Counted from the stretch's first letter, positions 1-13,600 are shown. The stretch is DNA of 64,000 nucleotides from Riptortus pedestris (GCA_019009955.1 CM032228.1:104367501-104431500); one strand, 5' to 3'. Program-made: numbers and translations. Notes: generated by a model from the letters alone, not told the origin.

Positions 1-1126
1 TAAAGAATAAATAAATACACATAACCAAACCCATTCTAATCCAATCCCAACAACGATGGCCGAAAGTGGCATTAGCGCTAGGAGCAAAAAACGATAGTAA
101 GGATCTTAATGCGAAAAATAAACTTATACTCTATATTTGTCTGTTTATGCAGATGCTCTACAAACGTTAAGATGCCTATTAATCTTGAGCTGAAAAATAT
201 TATATAACCAATCTTTTAACATTTAATGTTCTGCAATTGTTGTTCTTTACATTTTTTCTCTAACTAGAATATACACTTTTTTTTACCATAAATTACTCAT
301 CAATAAGTTTTTTTTTTAATTCTGAGTATATCAAAATTATTTAAAACTTTTATTCTAACAACCGAATGCGTTAAAACTTTCATCATGATCGATAATGAAC
401 CTAAATAAATATTGGAGAGTATTTAGTTCTTTTCGTGAATAATGGCATACAAAAAATACGTAAGTATTTTTATCAAAGAAAGTAACTCACACCATTGAGC
501 TTATTCATAGAATAAAAACAATAAATTTAGAAAAATAGATTTTAACACATAGAAATAAATATTAAAATATGTTTATTGAAATAATTTTTCTACCGAAAAT
601 ATAACTGAAATACCGTGAAAAAACCCATTAACAATTCGTCTGTAGGCGAAGTGTAAATTGTCTCATGTATTTGATATAATCGTATGGTTTTTATATTATT
701 TATCCACTTATAAAGCCATGGATAAAATGAAATTCCCATTCCGGCAACTTCTTGGTTCTTCAAATTAGTTGACAAATGTAATTTTAAAACCAAAACAAGA
801 GAACACACATTTTACATTCATAGAATTCTTTTTTATAACTGAAGGATTTCCCAACTATATGCTCTAGAATCATGAAACATATTACTTCTATATGAATAGT
901 ATCATAATCCTAAATCGCCGAATCTAGAAGCGCCTTCATAATTCCGATAACAAAATTTTCCACAAATATGTTTTATATATAATAATAAATATTTTTTTTT
1001 TGGAGTTAAAGCGCATACCTCTATAAATTTACACTTTTTTTACATTTAAGCCTGCTAGATTGTATATAATGAGCTTCAAATTATTTAAACATCAAGTGAG
1101 CCTGATTTAACAAATTTATTGGGAGT

Positions 1127-1240
1127 TTTAGCAGATTTCCCTTAAGGAAACTTAACTAAGTGAGCTCATTTAGAATGATGTCTTCAAAAACCTATCAATC
1201 TAACTTAGGAGCTGACAAAAACGAGGTCCGGTGAGATTCA
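1127..1240 (+). repeat. A-module repeat copy
   Basis: GCAGATTTCCCTTAAGGAAA followed by GATGTCTTCAAAAACCTATC and ACGAGGTCCGGTGAGA, the A-module signature seen in at least six places here. Confidence 0.45.
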
Positions 1241-1359
1241 CATATTCATGAATATTCTAATAAAAATTAGCCCTTAGCCCGATCAATGGGAAAGATTTTT
1301 GTTGTTTAGAGACCGGCTATCTGCTTCAGCGGTCTGATTTTTTTCTGAAATGCATTTCA

Positions 1360-1366
<7 letters not shown>

Positions 1367-1409
<43 letters not shown>
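1367..1409. repeat. (TA)n microsatellite
   Basis: About 21 units, continuous with (TG)n on the left and (TATG)n-like sequence on the right. Confidence 0.95.
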
Positions 1410-1416
<7 letters not shown>

Positions 1417-3051
1417 GGTATGTATGTATGGAGCAGCTAAAAACAGGCTGTGAGGAATATTGGAAAGACAAAGTGATAAAATTACAACTAATTATCAGGG
1501 TCAATAGGGCTCAACAATCAAACATGGTTAAATTTTGTTTTAAGATTTTGTAATTTAGGTATAGGTATCTTAGTATTCGCCTCACAACATATTGCCTATC
1601 ACAATTATCATTTCATAAGCATACTGATTGTATAGAGAACTAAATTGACATTACAGTTATTTGGCAGCACACAAGGTTGGCGCGTCTACTAAAATAAATT
1701 TAATCCTAGGGAAATAGAAACACATATTTTTGAAGGGAATGTAAGAGCATGGAACATGATTAACCACAATGATTTGAGGTATGTAGCTTCTGTCATCAAA
1801 TAGCTATCCGTTGACATTTATTCTGATTGAGAAAAAAATTTAGTTAAGAATATAATTAGGCAGCAAGCTCGTATATTCATACAAGCATGCAAACTGGCAA
1901 TTAAGAATAGCTTTAACCGAAGCACGCCATCACCAAGGTGAAATTTTCTGCACTGCATCAAGCCCATACGGTCTCTTTCAATGGACATATTGGACTGTCT
2001 GTAAGCTTCAAATTGAGAAGCAGTGCATTCTCCCTATGTACTACTACTTCGGAACAGTCTACTTAAATCATAGCTGTAGTTTGCCAAGCAAAAGTGGTGT
2101 GCTAATAAGATCAGGAAAGAGTATTAAAGGCAATCAATAAGCTATGTGTCGAAGAATTCATTCAGATAGCAAATGTAACAAGACACTAAACAAATTTGCT
2201 GAAGCACTGTACTGCATTGTGGTAAATTCAAACTCCTATTATAGGTCAAATATTCAAGTATATAAATTACCTCTTTCAGATTAATTTATTTATTTGAATT
2301 TGTGTTATTTGTTTTCCATGTAAAATACTAAAATACTTTGTTCTTATGACCATTCATGACCTAGGGTTGCCTTTTTTTCTATTTTTTTCTGTCTTAGATT
2401 TATATAACTACATTAAACACATGTAATATACTAAAATATGTACAGAACTTCTAGAAACGAAATAGGAAATAAATAGAATACGGCGACTTTCAAGCCCTAC
2501 GAAGACAGGTGTATACTGAAGTAATTATTTAACTTATTGGCATAGTGGGGTATTTTATATAGTGGTGATGTTGATCTTTTAGCAACGTTTGTCCCTTGAA
2601 TTGGTTGTTTGGCTATGTAGACAAAATGAATATAGTTTCTTCGAGGAAGAAATGAAGATAAATTAGCTAAAGAAAAATTAGCTATTGATACTGTTTTTAA
2701 CATTGTGTTTAATAAACACATTTTTTAACCCAAGATGAGACAAAATGTATTTTCTCACAGAATGTAAAGCCTTTTACATTTGCTTATTAACAAACTAGTG
2801 ACCGATATTTTTGTTTAACCTTAACCAAATACGATATTTATATTAAGCTAGATGTAAAACAAAAAACCAAATTTGTAAATAGTGAAACTCGATGGCGTAG
2901 AAGTGGCAATTGACCAGGGAGTAAATCTAATAAAAACAATACCCGTTTTCATGCACCGAATCATAAATCTCTTTAATTCTCCCTTTATGTTTTTTTTTCT
3001 AACTTAAATAATAACGGATATATGCAATTAATAATTATATATTAGGCCCAA

Positions 3052-3249
3052 CATTTTGCTAATTAATTGGGACGGATTATAACCCGTTATAATTACTAGA
3101 GGGTTACCACCCATTTCTAGCAAGGGCGGGACTAAGGATTTTATTTGATGAGTTCGTCACTGAATAAATTCCTATTGCCCAAGCTCGCCATCAAGGTTTA
3201 TCATATGAAATTAAGACCAACGCCCTAACTCACATGGCTAACTTGAGCC
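3052..3249 (-). repeat. tRNA-derived SINE copy
   Basis: Reverse-oriented copy ending in GGCTAACTTGAGCC. Its B-box region is decayed. Body motifs CTAGCAAGGGCGGGACTAAG and CACTGAATAAATTCC match the other copies. Confidence 0.75.
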
Positions 3250-3954
3250 AAATTAATATTGCAAGAATAATATAATACGATATAAAATATGCTTTCATTT
3301 GCTGAATACTCTCCTCTATTCAAATACGAAAATTGACCAAATGGAATTAGTTTGGTGTTTTTTTATTTCTTAAACATTATAACATATTTACGTTTTTTTT
3401 TATAAATCATTTAATGTTCATTTAGTCTTCATTAAAATATACCTCATTTATTGGAATTCATTACATATTAATCTAGAAATCCAGTTTGCAAATATGTGGC
3501 GAACTAGTCCGGTAGGCTAAATGTGAAGTCGAACGGAAGTTACCATAGAGATAGACTGGAAGTCACGCGAACAGACATCGATCCGCTTTAGGGTCGATAT
3601 AGAACAAACTAACTTTCTTTTATACCGTCTGAATTTTCAGTTCTCGCCAGAATTTTCTGGTTATTTATTACATATGCAAATTATATTGCTCTTATATTAT
3701 TATCTAGTTATTAGGAATTCTTTTGTTCGATTTTTGCATAGTTAACATTTAATACAAACACAACAGTAGTTTATATTTTCATGGAAAGCCAATTTCAAAT
3801 TAGATAACTTTTATAGACAATTGAATGAAGTGTCTTAATTATATAAGTAAAGTTTAAGCATAATTACGGCATATAGTTCATGAAATGAAATGAAACCAAA
3901 ACATCTGCGAAATTCAGAGGCACTTTTAGGGATTAATTACTGATAACATAATCT

Positions 3955-4150
3955 GGGCATTAGCAGATTTCCATTAAGGGAAATCTCCTATTGACGTTGT
4001 ACTCATGACATCATTTTCAAAAAATATCTTCAAACGTCCAACGATCCAACAACCAAATTCGAAACATCGCCGTTTTGTATATCTCTGGGTCTGTTTACGC
4101 TTCAATCATTGTTTTATCGCCATAAATTCGATATTTAAACGTTTTATTTA
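3955..4150 (+). repeat. A-module repeat copy
   Basis: GCAGATTTCCATTAAGGGAA with CATGACATCATTTTCAAAAA and, downstream, TCGATATTTAAACGTTTTAT. The TTTCCNTTAAGGGAAA start is itself a palindrome. Confidence 0.5.
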
Positions 4151-4984
4151 ACTCTAAAGATCAAGTCTTTTCGACAGTAGTAAAGTATAAAACCCACGTT
4201 GACAATATTCATATCTTGTATACCTATAGCTTCTGAAAGAACCAAATGGTTGCAACAGGGGCTATCCATTTCTGAAGTGCTCGTTTCCCTCTTACGTTCG
4301 TTGTGATTGTCCTCACTCGGGACAAGTTTGAGCAAGAAAATGTTTTTTATTAATGACCCTTGCCATAAAACTATGAAGAATTTCTCAATTCTATCCTGAC
4401 AATTACGTGGAACACGAATGAAGCAAAAACTTCGAAATTCTAAAATATAAGAAACGTTTTTGGATCATACTCGTAATTCTAAACACAAGTTGTTCTTTAA
4501 ATTTTTTCGATAAAACCAATAACGAATATGTGTTTTCACGTCGAACCCCAACCTAGCTGAAAATTTGCATTCCCAAATGTTCTACCTTCATTCTTACCCT
4601 ATATCACTGTACATAGGTTAGTAGACTTGAAAATTTAAAAACCCGTGGATATCTTCCGTACCGTTTTTGAGTGATTAAGAAACACAGGCAGAACCAAAAT
4701 TTTCAATTTTGTTGTCATTGCTTTTAGAATCATCTTAAATGTTCAAAATATATCTCCACTTATTATAAACAGGGATCAGACCAACCTTAGAGTCTAACGG
4801 GGTTTCTGCAGGTTGCTAACCGTTCAGTGTGAGACTGAAGATTGTTTCTGTGTCACACTTGTTTTTGAAGTCTGACTGTGGAGTCACTAAATAAATGTTA
4901 AACTTGGAATTGGTTCCGTACGCACGAGGTACATATAATAATTGCATTATTATCAACATCTTAATGTAAAAGACACGGGCTTTT

Positions 4985-5290
4985 TAATAATGGAAAGTCC
5001 GTCACGCAGAAGCTGCGTAAACTAAGTGTATATTCCACATGCGAGAAACCACAAACTTGATGACATCTCATCACTAACGGATTTCCCTTCAGGGAAATCA
5101 AATGTTGAGGTTATGCTTAAGGGATTTCTGATTAATTTATTCAAATTTCCCACCATACTACTAGGAAATGATAAAAATGGAGCGTTTAAATATTATATAT
5201 ATACACATATATATATATATATATATAAAAATTAACACTCTAGCGGCTGCCAGTTAAGTGGATCGTATCTAACTCAATATTTAAAAGTTT
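4985..5290. repeat. B-module end abutting an A-module start
   Basis: 4985-5030 reads AAAGTCCGTCACGCAGAAGC (B end, reverse). From 5080 it reads GGATTTCCCTTCAGGGAAAT (A start, forward), then TTAACACTCTAGCGGCTGCC past a (TA)n tract. Confidence 0.45.
5192..5227. repeat. (TA)n microsatellite, imperfect
   Basis: TA units broken by ACAC, inside an A-module repeat. Confidence 0.85.
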
Positions 5291-5989
5291 CATGTTAATT
5301 GCAAAATTAAGTTCGTAATAGGTGAAATGCGTTGGAGGTTACAAGGAGGCGTATTATCAATTATTTAATACTCAACTATTAGGAAATTTTATTTATTTTA
5401 TACTCCTGTATAATATTATTGAAAATTTAATATCAAACAATTTCGTTTCTAAACATTTTCTGTAAGTCAAAATTTAATTTTTGAGGGTTTAGTCATGTTC
5501 CAAACTTAAATACCAGGTATTTTTTCCATAGGGCTTTTCTCATAGGAGATACACAAGTGCGCATCTGAGGTCAACAATGAATAAAATTGGAACATAGCAT
5601 TCTTAGATCTGCCAGGCTTGTACAATTATAGATGGTCAACCTCTGCATCCCTATTACAGGCCATTAAGCAATCTTTGCCTGACCCTAACTCTTTGCTACT
5701 TTCTCCTGGTGTAACAACTTCTTGGGCTGTCAGGACAGGTGCCATTTCCAAAATGTCCTAACTTCTACAATCTGTATTTTTTTAATAATGTCAGCAACTA
5801 CTATACAATTCCATTACGTTTGGTGTTGCATCTGATCTGTGTAGTTCCTCAATGGTGTGCAAAAATTGTTGTGTTTGGTTTTGGCTAGAAATGATTCTTT
5901 TCATTTTGCCCATGTACTCAATATAAACCGTGAAGAGAAGAGCTCTACTCCTATAATTTTCACGTTGTAGTTTTCTTCGTTTTTAGCAT

Positions 5990-6880
5990 ATTTCCCTTAG
6001 ATGTTCATCGTTCCTACCCAGGAGATGACGAAAGTAAGGTCCGTTCAAAATTATATATATATTTGTCTATTAACGCTCTAGCGGTCGTAATTTTTGTTTG
6101 ATCGTTACCAAACTCGATACCTATTTAATCGTTATATGCAAAAAGAAAGATTGAGTTCGTTAATGGCTGAAATGGGACTAGTGGAAGAGGTTAAGAGGGG
6201 GATTCACGAAAATTCGAAATATCTCTGTTACTATACGCCCAATCGAAAACTTTAATAGAAAATATCTTATTGCAAATTAAATGTAGTATAAATACTGTTA
6301 TATACATTTATTCTCTATCTTGAATATTAACTGAGATATTTGCATTTATCATATTCGACTATTGTCGGTTCTGTTCGTGCGATTCTGCTGAAAGTTATTT
6401 CGGTCGTTTATGTAACTGTTTGGCTCTCCTGAAATTGGTGTAGAGACTCGTGTAAGCTATTACTTTGGGAGATATATACGTTCTGTTGACCCCCGCCCCT
6501 ACTTTATTTCAGGGACTACTAAAGTATGTGTGATTGAGATAAAAATTATTCTGATTCATTATAAATTACTATACTAGATTTAAATTAAATAGTTTTCAAT
6601 AAAATTAATATGCTATATTCAGATATACTTCAGTGATTGTTTTTCTTTTCGGTGAAGAATATGTTAATCTTTCTGTTCAGCTCTGAGTGGTTGGAAGACC
6701 TGTTTGTTTACGTTTCAGACGCTTTCCGTTGAGAACTTATTAAAATTAACTGAAAGATTTCTCATTATCGTTTGTATTTATTCGCGGTGGTAAGTGTCAC
6801 CAGTATGCAGATTTCTCTATTGTAAGACTCCACGTGGGAAATCAGCTTAGTTTACGCAGCCCCTGCTTGACAGACTTTTA
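5990..6880 (+). repeat. A/B interspersed repeat, longest copy
   Basis: Starts TTTCCCTTAGATGTTCATCG, runs through AAGGTCCGTTCAAAATTATA, TTAACGCTCTAGCGGTCG and ACCAAACTCGATA, and ends in GTGGGAAATCAGCTTAGTTT and CGCAGCCCCTGCTTGACAGA. Both ends recur elsewhere in the window. No coding capacity seen. Class unknown. Confidence 0.55.
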
Positions 6881-7300
6881 TAATAGGCACAATGACTACA
6901 TCTCTCAATTCTGTAGGTATTATTCGTATGTCCATATAACCCAACTGGCTTGATAAATGTCATCCATAATTGTGTTTCTGCAAATTTCAGCAGTTCTGAA
7001 GAAATATCTCCAGACCCAGGGTGTTAAATAATATTAAGGGAATTCATTATTTCCTCAATATGTTCTCGACAGTTGGCTAAGGTTCCTCAATTATCGCTCT
7101 TGGGCTGTCTAATATGAGTTCACTAAATGTAATATTTATCCTATGTATTGGGCATATCTATCTATAATTTGATCTCCCTCAGTGAGAAGATTGGTCTTGA
7201 CACAATTCAGTACGCCAATAGGATCTCCTGCATTTAATATCATTATAGAGCTAACGAGCCTGAAAATTTCCGTACATTTCTTAGACCAAAAGTTCCACTA
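6880..7300 (-). pseudogene. Decayed RTE-like LINE fragment
   Basis: Minus-strand translation with several stops shows LLTEGDQIIDRYAQYI, GSGDISSELLKFAETQL, DIYQASWVIW and IPTELRDVVIVP. This order matches the pre-RT and RT entry of RTE/CR1-type LINEs. No intact frame. Confidence 0.5.
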
Positions 7301-7709
7301 TATCCGGAAGTATCTTCGAAGCAGGCTAAACATATCTTGAATTTAAAATCAACTGTATTCACATCTTTATTTAAGATCGATTATTGTAAACTTAAAAAAT
7401 AATAATTATGAAATATATTATTAGAATTATTTTCTTTTTTTATTAACAGCCTTTGTTTTGCTTTTAATAATATGAATATTGTCCAATGAAAGTATAGACA
7501 ATAAAAAAATCTTCAGGTCTCACTAAACCTCCTCTCTGTTTGTTTATAAAAAAGCAAACGTTTCACCCTCCTGGGCATTTGCAATACTAAAACAAACAGG
7601 GTAAATTTAAACTAATAACTATCGTCCCTCATACTTAAGGCATCCATAATTTTCAATATTTATTATTTCTTTGAAGCATAATTGAACGCGTTTCACTATT
7701 CTAATTTTA

Positions 7710-8050
7710 GGAAATTTCCCTTGGGGAAAATCAGCTATTATGGTCGTACTAATTACGATTTTTTGAAAAATTTCCTCAAATGTCCATCGATTTTACCTAG
7801 TAAATGACAAAAATGAGGTCCTTTCAGAATTAAGGCTTGAAAAGGTAACAAACAAACAGAAACCAAGCCATAAATTGCAGATAACGTATGTGACATGTGA
7901 AACGAAAAACTACCGTGAAATTTCGCCAAACAAAATCAATTTACGGACAGACGTTACATTATATATATACTTGTCTGTTACCGCTTTAGCGGTCGCAATT
8001 ATTGTTTGATCGTAACCAAACTCGATATATAAGCATTTTATGTAAACCAA
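7710..8050 (+). repeat. A-module repeat split by a Helitron-like 5' fragment
   Basis: GAAATTTCCCTTGGGGAAAA to GACAAAAATGAGGTCCTTTC (7710-7830), then a reverse Helitron-like end (GGCTTGAAAAGGTAACAAAC to GGACAGACGTTACA), then the A module resumes at TTGTCTGTTACCGCTTTAGC. Confidence 0.5.
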
Positions 8051-8475
8051 AATATGTTTGTCAACATTATATGTTTATTACGAATATTATGCAAATAGTG
8101 TGATGATGACATAAAATCCATTGTGGTGGTTTGGTGAATTACCTGTATATTAGAGGTGTCTGTTTTAAACAAGCCTATGTATTCATAATCTTTGAAAAAT
8201 TTAATCAATTGGTAACTTGGTCTGCAATAATACTCGTTTCATAATGACTTGTTAACTTAAACATTGCAGTCAGCCAAATCTCCTGTATCTTGTGAACTAA
8301 ACTCCGCAAACTAATTTATGAGGAATATAAGTAGTTGGAGATGAAATATCCCTACTATCAGCGCCGGACTGGCAGCTATGTAGGACCTCGAGAAAATTAG
8401 CCGACCCCCTCCCCCTCCACCAGGCGGAATGTTTGATACCAAATATAACACAAACAAGTTTTCACTTATTAACAA

Positions 8476-8479
<4 letters not shown>

Positions 8480-8521
<42 letters not shown>
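8480..8521. repeat. (TA)n microsatellite
   Basis: About 21 TA units, then ACACACG. Confidence 0.95.
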
Positions 8522-8527
<6 letters not shown>

Positions 8528-8840
8528 GCGATAATATTGTTACTACCATGTCTTTATTTTATTTATTTTTATTGTCATTAGGCACTGAATTCTCGAGGGT
8601 TATTTGTGCCTAGGTGGTCAAAGGTCCAAACTCATTTCATTTCCTTGGGTTGTCCTTCTTTTCAAAGAGATCCGGTCTACTCGTGGTCCCTCCTTCAGCC
8701 TCGCCTATGATGGGTCTCTCCTATTTTTTTTCTATCGCCATCCTGTCACAAATACCAAAAACACAGCAGTATCTTTTTAATATCTATTTTATGTATAAAT
8801 ACTTATCTTACTGGCTTGTGTGCCCATATGTTGATTATAT

Positions 8841-9590
8841 TTATATTTCTTTATTTAGGCCCGTAATTGTTAAGAATTTAATCAGGTTTTTAATTGAGTG
8901 GCTATCGTCCCCTGGTATTTCAGACAGTACTTCTGGCATACCAAGGGACTTCCTGATGTCCTCATACCTTCTACACTCGGTAAGTATGTGTGCAACTGTC
9001 AGCTCTACTCCACAAGCAGTGCAGGTTGAAAGTTCTTCCTTTTTCATCAGGTGCTGATGTGTGAGCCTTGTGTGGCCAATTCTGAGGCGACATAGTAATA
9101 CTTCGTTCCTCCTTGTAGAACTTGTTGAAGTAATCCAACATACAACACTACTTTTAACAGTGCGGAGCTTATTGCCACGCAGCTCATGCCATTGTCATGC
9201 CCATCCATCAAGAGCCAGTTTTTTTGCATGATTGATGGCGTCGGCGATCGGAACTTCTTCTGTCAGTAGTGTGCCCTCACTGATGGCTTTGGCTGCTAAG
9301 GCGGCAGCTTTTATGTTTCCGTCAATGCCACAATGTCCTGGTATCCATAAGAATTGTACATGAACATTTTTTTTTTTTTTGTGCAATTCTTCTAAAATCT
9401 GTTGAATGTCTTTGCAGATGGGATTTTTGTTAAACATCTTTTCAAAAGACTTTAGGCTGCTGGAAGAGTCAGAACATATAAATGCATTCTTTTGCTCAAT
9501 TAATAATAAGTTTAGAGCTGCTTTTATTGCTGTAAGTTCTGCAGTAAACACACTATTTACTGAGGGAAGGGAGTACATCAGAGAGAGAAT
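8841..9590 (-). pseudogene. LINE 3' end: RNase H and CCHC knuckle (I-like clade), one in-frame stop
   Basis: A minus-strand frame of ~250 codons. The first part is an RNase H domain (FTAELTAIKAALNLL, SDSSSSLKSFEK, VQFLWIPGHCGIDGN). It ends in the retroviral-like knuckle CTACGVELTVAHILTECRRY typical of I/R1/Jockey-group LINE ORF2 tails. The only break is a TGA at 9195-9197 in the context GWA-stop-QWHELRG; the frame is open on both sides. The RT part is missing, so the copy is 5' truncated. Confidence 0.82.
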
Positions 9591-9690
9591 ATTTTTAATT
9601 GAAATTAATAAAATAAGTAGTTGATGACTATGAGGTTAATATGCGAATATATAATTCATCCAAATATTTATTGTATTATTATTATTATTT

Positions 9691-9894
9691 ATTAACGTCC
9701 GCAACTCAAGCTAATTGGGACGGGTTATCTACAGGTGATCACTCTTTTCTAGCCAGGGTGGGACGTAGGATGTTATTTAATGCATTTCGTCACTAAATAA
9801 TTTCCTTTGCCCAGGCGAGAATCAAACTCGCCGCTCTAGGTTTACCATGTGAGATTAAGGTCAACGCTTTAACTCACATGGCTAACCTGAGCCC
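9691..9894 (-). repeat. tRNA-derived SINE copy
   Basis: Full-length reverse copy: tRNA head (complement of GCTAACCTGAGCCC, with GAATCAAACTCGCC as the B box) and body to the GCAACTCAAGCTAATTGGG end. It lies just upstream of a LINE 3' fragment of the same strand. Confidence 0.82.
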
Positions 9895-11630
9895 ACATAT
9901 TTATTGTAGAATTGTGAACAAAAATTAATAAATCAAGATTTACTCGTTATAATAATTCAGGGCATTTGTTCCAAACAAAACATAACCATTTTTTTAAAAA
10001 AACCTGTAAGAATAGCAAAGCCTCAAATACAATCGTAAAACTCGCTAACAGAAATACGTAGCAGCGATGTATTTACAAATTTAAATTAATATTATTTGGG
10101 GTATATAATAAAATGGTTGCCTTTTTAAATTTAGGTTTTTCTTTGCATTGAGGTGCGTGGGCCCTCGGCGATGCGTACTATATCCTCATTGTTGTAGAAT
10201 TATTATTTAGAGCCCAATGTTAACCAACCGTGAGGTATGAACTTGTTCTGAGTGTAGTCACTTCAAGAGAACACTGATGGTCGTCAGAGAAAAATCATTT
10301 CCAGGATGAGGCACCGACAGCTTTTGTTCTTTGTATTAGTTTTTAGATTTAGTTTTCACAACCTTTTTAAAAGTCTTATTTAATATTAAAGATCGAGTTC
10401 TTTAATGATCGCATTCGGTACAAGAATGCGGCCTTAACGATGGAGTGAAATAAAAAACTGTAAATATGGTATCTCCATTATTATGCACGAACGATATATG
10501 ACTGGTAGGTAGAGTAGAACAACAGAAGCTATTCTATATATTTTTCTCTAGTTAAAATATTAACGGAGTTTTATTGTTTCTTCCTTCGGTTAACACCCAC
10601 TCCTAGTTATAAGATGTTCACTTAATACTACTTATCACCATTATGTATTTCAAACCCAGCTTAAATGCCTAGTCCAATTTATGTAGGTTCCTTATGAAAG
10701 GAGAAAAAAAAGAATAAATGAGGAAGCCACTCGTTTGCGTTTCGGACTTTTCCTGATTTTAAGCTTTCATTGTCAATTTTTTTAGGATAATGAAAAAGTA
10801 TTGTTTTTTGTTTCTCTGAAAAGAAGTAACTCATGGAACCGATTCGTACAAATATTTTTTTAAAGCCTACTTAAGAAAAAAAAATCTTTCTGATATAGAA
10901 AATATTCTTCTCATGAATCTACTCGTGCATTCTATAACAGGTGGGCAAAGGCAAATAATATACTTTATCTTTCATTCTAGAGAGAAGTATATTGCCCAGT
11001 CCCTGAGAAAAATAATCTTCAGATGACAAGTAATTCAACTGGTATGGAAAGTAGAAAATGAAACATTAATTATAACAGTCAATGGATAGATGTTACAAAG
11101 TGTGGTTGCCCCTAAACGACCTTCACCTTCGGTTTAGATCGAAATATTAGCTTACTATATATAGTACTTATTGATTGCCTCTAAGAATGACTCGCTTTGA
11201 CAGAGCAACAATCTTTTATACAGGTAAAAGTGGAAATGGAATTTGTTTTAATGCTATGATTTTCGTCTGACACCCTAAACAAATTTTCGTCTTGCAATCA
11301 CTAGGCCCTGCAATATCATTATATGGAGGGGGAAAACCCGATTCTATATAGCAAAGAAACCGAGCAACTAGGTTATTGAGACTATTCAGCCATTTTTAAA
11401 GCCTAGGAAACCAAACAAAATTGGAAAACACCAATTGCAAAAATTAACAAGTCATTTGTTGTCATCCCAATGAATTGAACAATAAATAGAAATACGTATA
11501 TAGTTCTACATTAAGACTGCATAACTCTAGACGGTCCTCATCTATATTTAATATTATACAATAAAAATCTTCATGCTGGTCCAGTGTGAACTAATCGTTA
11601 CATACTCTAATACTTTTTCATAGCTCAAAT
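9895..11630. other. Intergenic, no gene recognised
   Basis: Scattered B-module-like motifs (for example ACGGAGTTTTATTGTTTCTT near 10564) and AT-rich sequence. No tRNA, SINE or open frame of note. Confidence 0.45.
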
Positions 11631-12110
11631 ATTAATCCAGTAAGTATAACTCTTCTACTTATCGGGTTATTATATAGAAATATAGTATATATGGTGATAT
11701 GATATCAGTAGTGTTGTACCAGCACATGGGAAATCTGCTAAGGTTACCAGGCATTTTATGAAATAAACTAATCTTTGTTTTACAGTGCGTGCGCGGGGCG
11801 CGTGTGCGTATTTCGTCATCTCCATAGCAGGAACATCTCCTCTGTGGAAACGAATCCCTGTCAGTACGTGCTACATGAACTTAATTGAAGGCCGCAAAAA
11901 AAAAAAAAACCCCAAAAAATGAAAATAACTCGTTTAATATTCGATTAGAGAAGAATATGTAGAAAGCCAATATTACCAAAACAGTTTTAGTGCAGTTAGA
12001 GAAATCAGCTATTGAGGTACTCTTGGCGCGATTTTCGAAAAACGTCTTAAAATGTCCATCGATCCTATCTGGAAGTTGTCGAAAATAAGATTTGTTAAAA
12101 TTTATATATA
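11630..12110 (+). repeat. A/B repeat relics
   Basis: 11725-11760 GCACATGGGAAATCTGCTAA (B-end like) and 11990-12110 GAAATCAGCTATTGAGGTAC with AAATGTCCATCGATCCTATC (A module), truncated at the LINE poly(A) boundary. Confidence 0.4.
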
Positions 12111-12114
12111 AGTT

Positions 12115-13600
12115 TTTTTTTTTTTTGTTTTTTTTTTTTACCTGAGATCCAGGGGAATTGATGACGGTTGGGAGACAGAGTGACCTGCCATGGTTGTCCC
12201 GACAGTTCCCCTTCTACTGAACACTCAGATGTTCTATTTTAAGGGGGTGTTGTGAGATAGTGAGGGGGTAAATAGAACTAAGGTTGTGGGTGACCCGGTA
12301 TCTGGCGGTGCCGGGTGGATGGTGAGGATAGGAGAAAACGAAAGAAGAGTGGATAGGGATAGTAGGAGGGGAGGTAAGAAAGAAGAGAAGAAAGACTTAT
12401 AGATAAAAGAATAAACCTAACTTAAGACTAAGACCACCGCAAGCCGGTCACAGGCCCATGCGCGGTCGCTGTGAGCGAAGGAAGTGAGGAAGACGCCGAA
12501 TGTAATAAATTCTAAACTTGACTAATCTAACTAATCCTAACTAAAAATAAAAATAAAGCTAAAATAAAACTAGATATCCTAACCTAACCTAATCTATACT
12601 AAACGGCCATATGATGGTTGTAAGATGTGCTCCCGTGCCCGAGCAGTGTCGTGAGGATTCAACAGCCGGTAATGTCGACTAGGGATTCGAAGTCTTCGAC
12701 CGCCTTCCGCCAACATACCGGCTGAGGAGGGGGTTGGAGAGAGGAATATAAGGGATTTTCCATATATCGGAGGGAGTCATAAAATTTGATGTGGCGGCGG
12801 GAGATGGTTTGGGAAATTGGTTCGAGGTCTAGGGTAGGATGGATTATCAGGTTGGGGGCTCGTTGGAGGGAGGTATGCCAGACAATCCTACGGACGAGTC
12901 CGTTCTGAAAGGATTGGAGGTCGGATAGGAAGGTTTTGGTAAGGTATCGGAGGGCAGGGGATCCATATAGGAGGGTGGGTTGGATTACGCCTTTAAGGAT
13001 TAAACGTTTTAGGCGGAGGCTGAGGACGGGAGAGGTGAGGAGGTAATTGAGGGACCGGTATCTATGTTTGGGACGGATTTGATGGTATTATGGATATGGG
13101 TGGAGAAGGAAAGGTGTCTATCTAGGTGGACTCCTAGGTAGCAGATGGAGCGGGAGATGGGGAGGGTTTCTTTGTCTAATTGGAAGGATTTTGGGATAGT
13201 GGCGTTTTGTTTTGGTACGCGAAAACCAGGGCATCTGTCTTCCTGGGATTCACGCGGATGTTGATTTTCTTAAATTCATCGGATACCGTTTGGCAGGCTG
13301 TTTCTGCCAAACGGAGGGCGAGGGCAGGATTTAGGGAGGTGCTAACTATCGCCACGTCATCTGCGTATGCTACTACCTCAGTGTTGTGGAACCGTTGACT
13401 GACCATCTAGGCGGTGTATGCTGTGAACAAGGAAGGAGAAAGGGGAGAGCCCTGAGGCACTCCCACTCGGAGAGGGTAGGAAGAGGATAAGGATTCGCCG
13501 ACCCTCACTTGGAAGGTTCGGCCGTGTAGGAAGGAGTGTAGCATGGCGAGGAGTTGGCTGGGACAGCCATGCTTACTTAGGGTGTTAAGGAGGCCCTTAT
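12115..13600 (-). mobile_element. 5'-truncated Jockey/CR1-type LINE with poly(A) tail
   Basis: Minus strand: RT motifs VGVPQGSPLSPS, then VVAYADDVAIVSTS (YADD catalytic box) at about 13360, IRVNPRKTDALVF and YLGVHLDRHLSFSTHI, followed by a 3' UTR and a terminal A-run (T-run at 12113-12142 on the plus strand). A TAG lies just before MVSQRFHNTEV, at 13407-13409. GC content is visibly higher than in the surroundings, suggesting a recent arrival. It is cut at 13600 beside a (TA)n array. Confidence 0.85.

Larger units (their letters stand above)
1..3040. other. AT-rich intergenic sequence, no gene recognised
   Basis: Apart from the A-module copy and one (TA)n array, no coding region longer than 80 codons stands out. 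2150-2250 has some non-AT-rich sequence that may be a very old retroelement. Confidence 0.5.
3250..5990. other. Intergenic, relics only
   Basis: Repeat modules A/B plus unassigned sequence. 5540-5960 has moderately GC-richer sequence (for example ACAGGCCATTAAGCAATCTT) that I could not identify. Confidence 0.45.

Noticed and set aside
8362..8400. CAGCGCCGGACTGGCAGC, a possible hAT end
   Set aside because: No matching inverted end or 8-bp duplication was found nearby.
8614..9057. 147-codon plus-strand frame
   Set aside because: It overlaps the antisense of the LINE RNase H/knuckle frame, which has clear homology.
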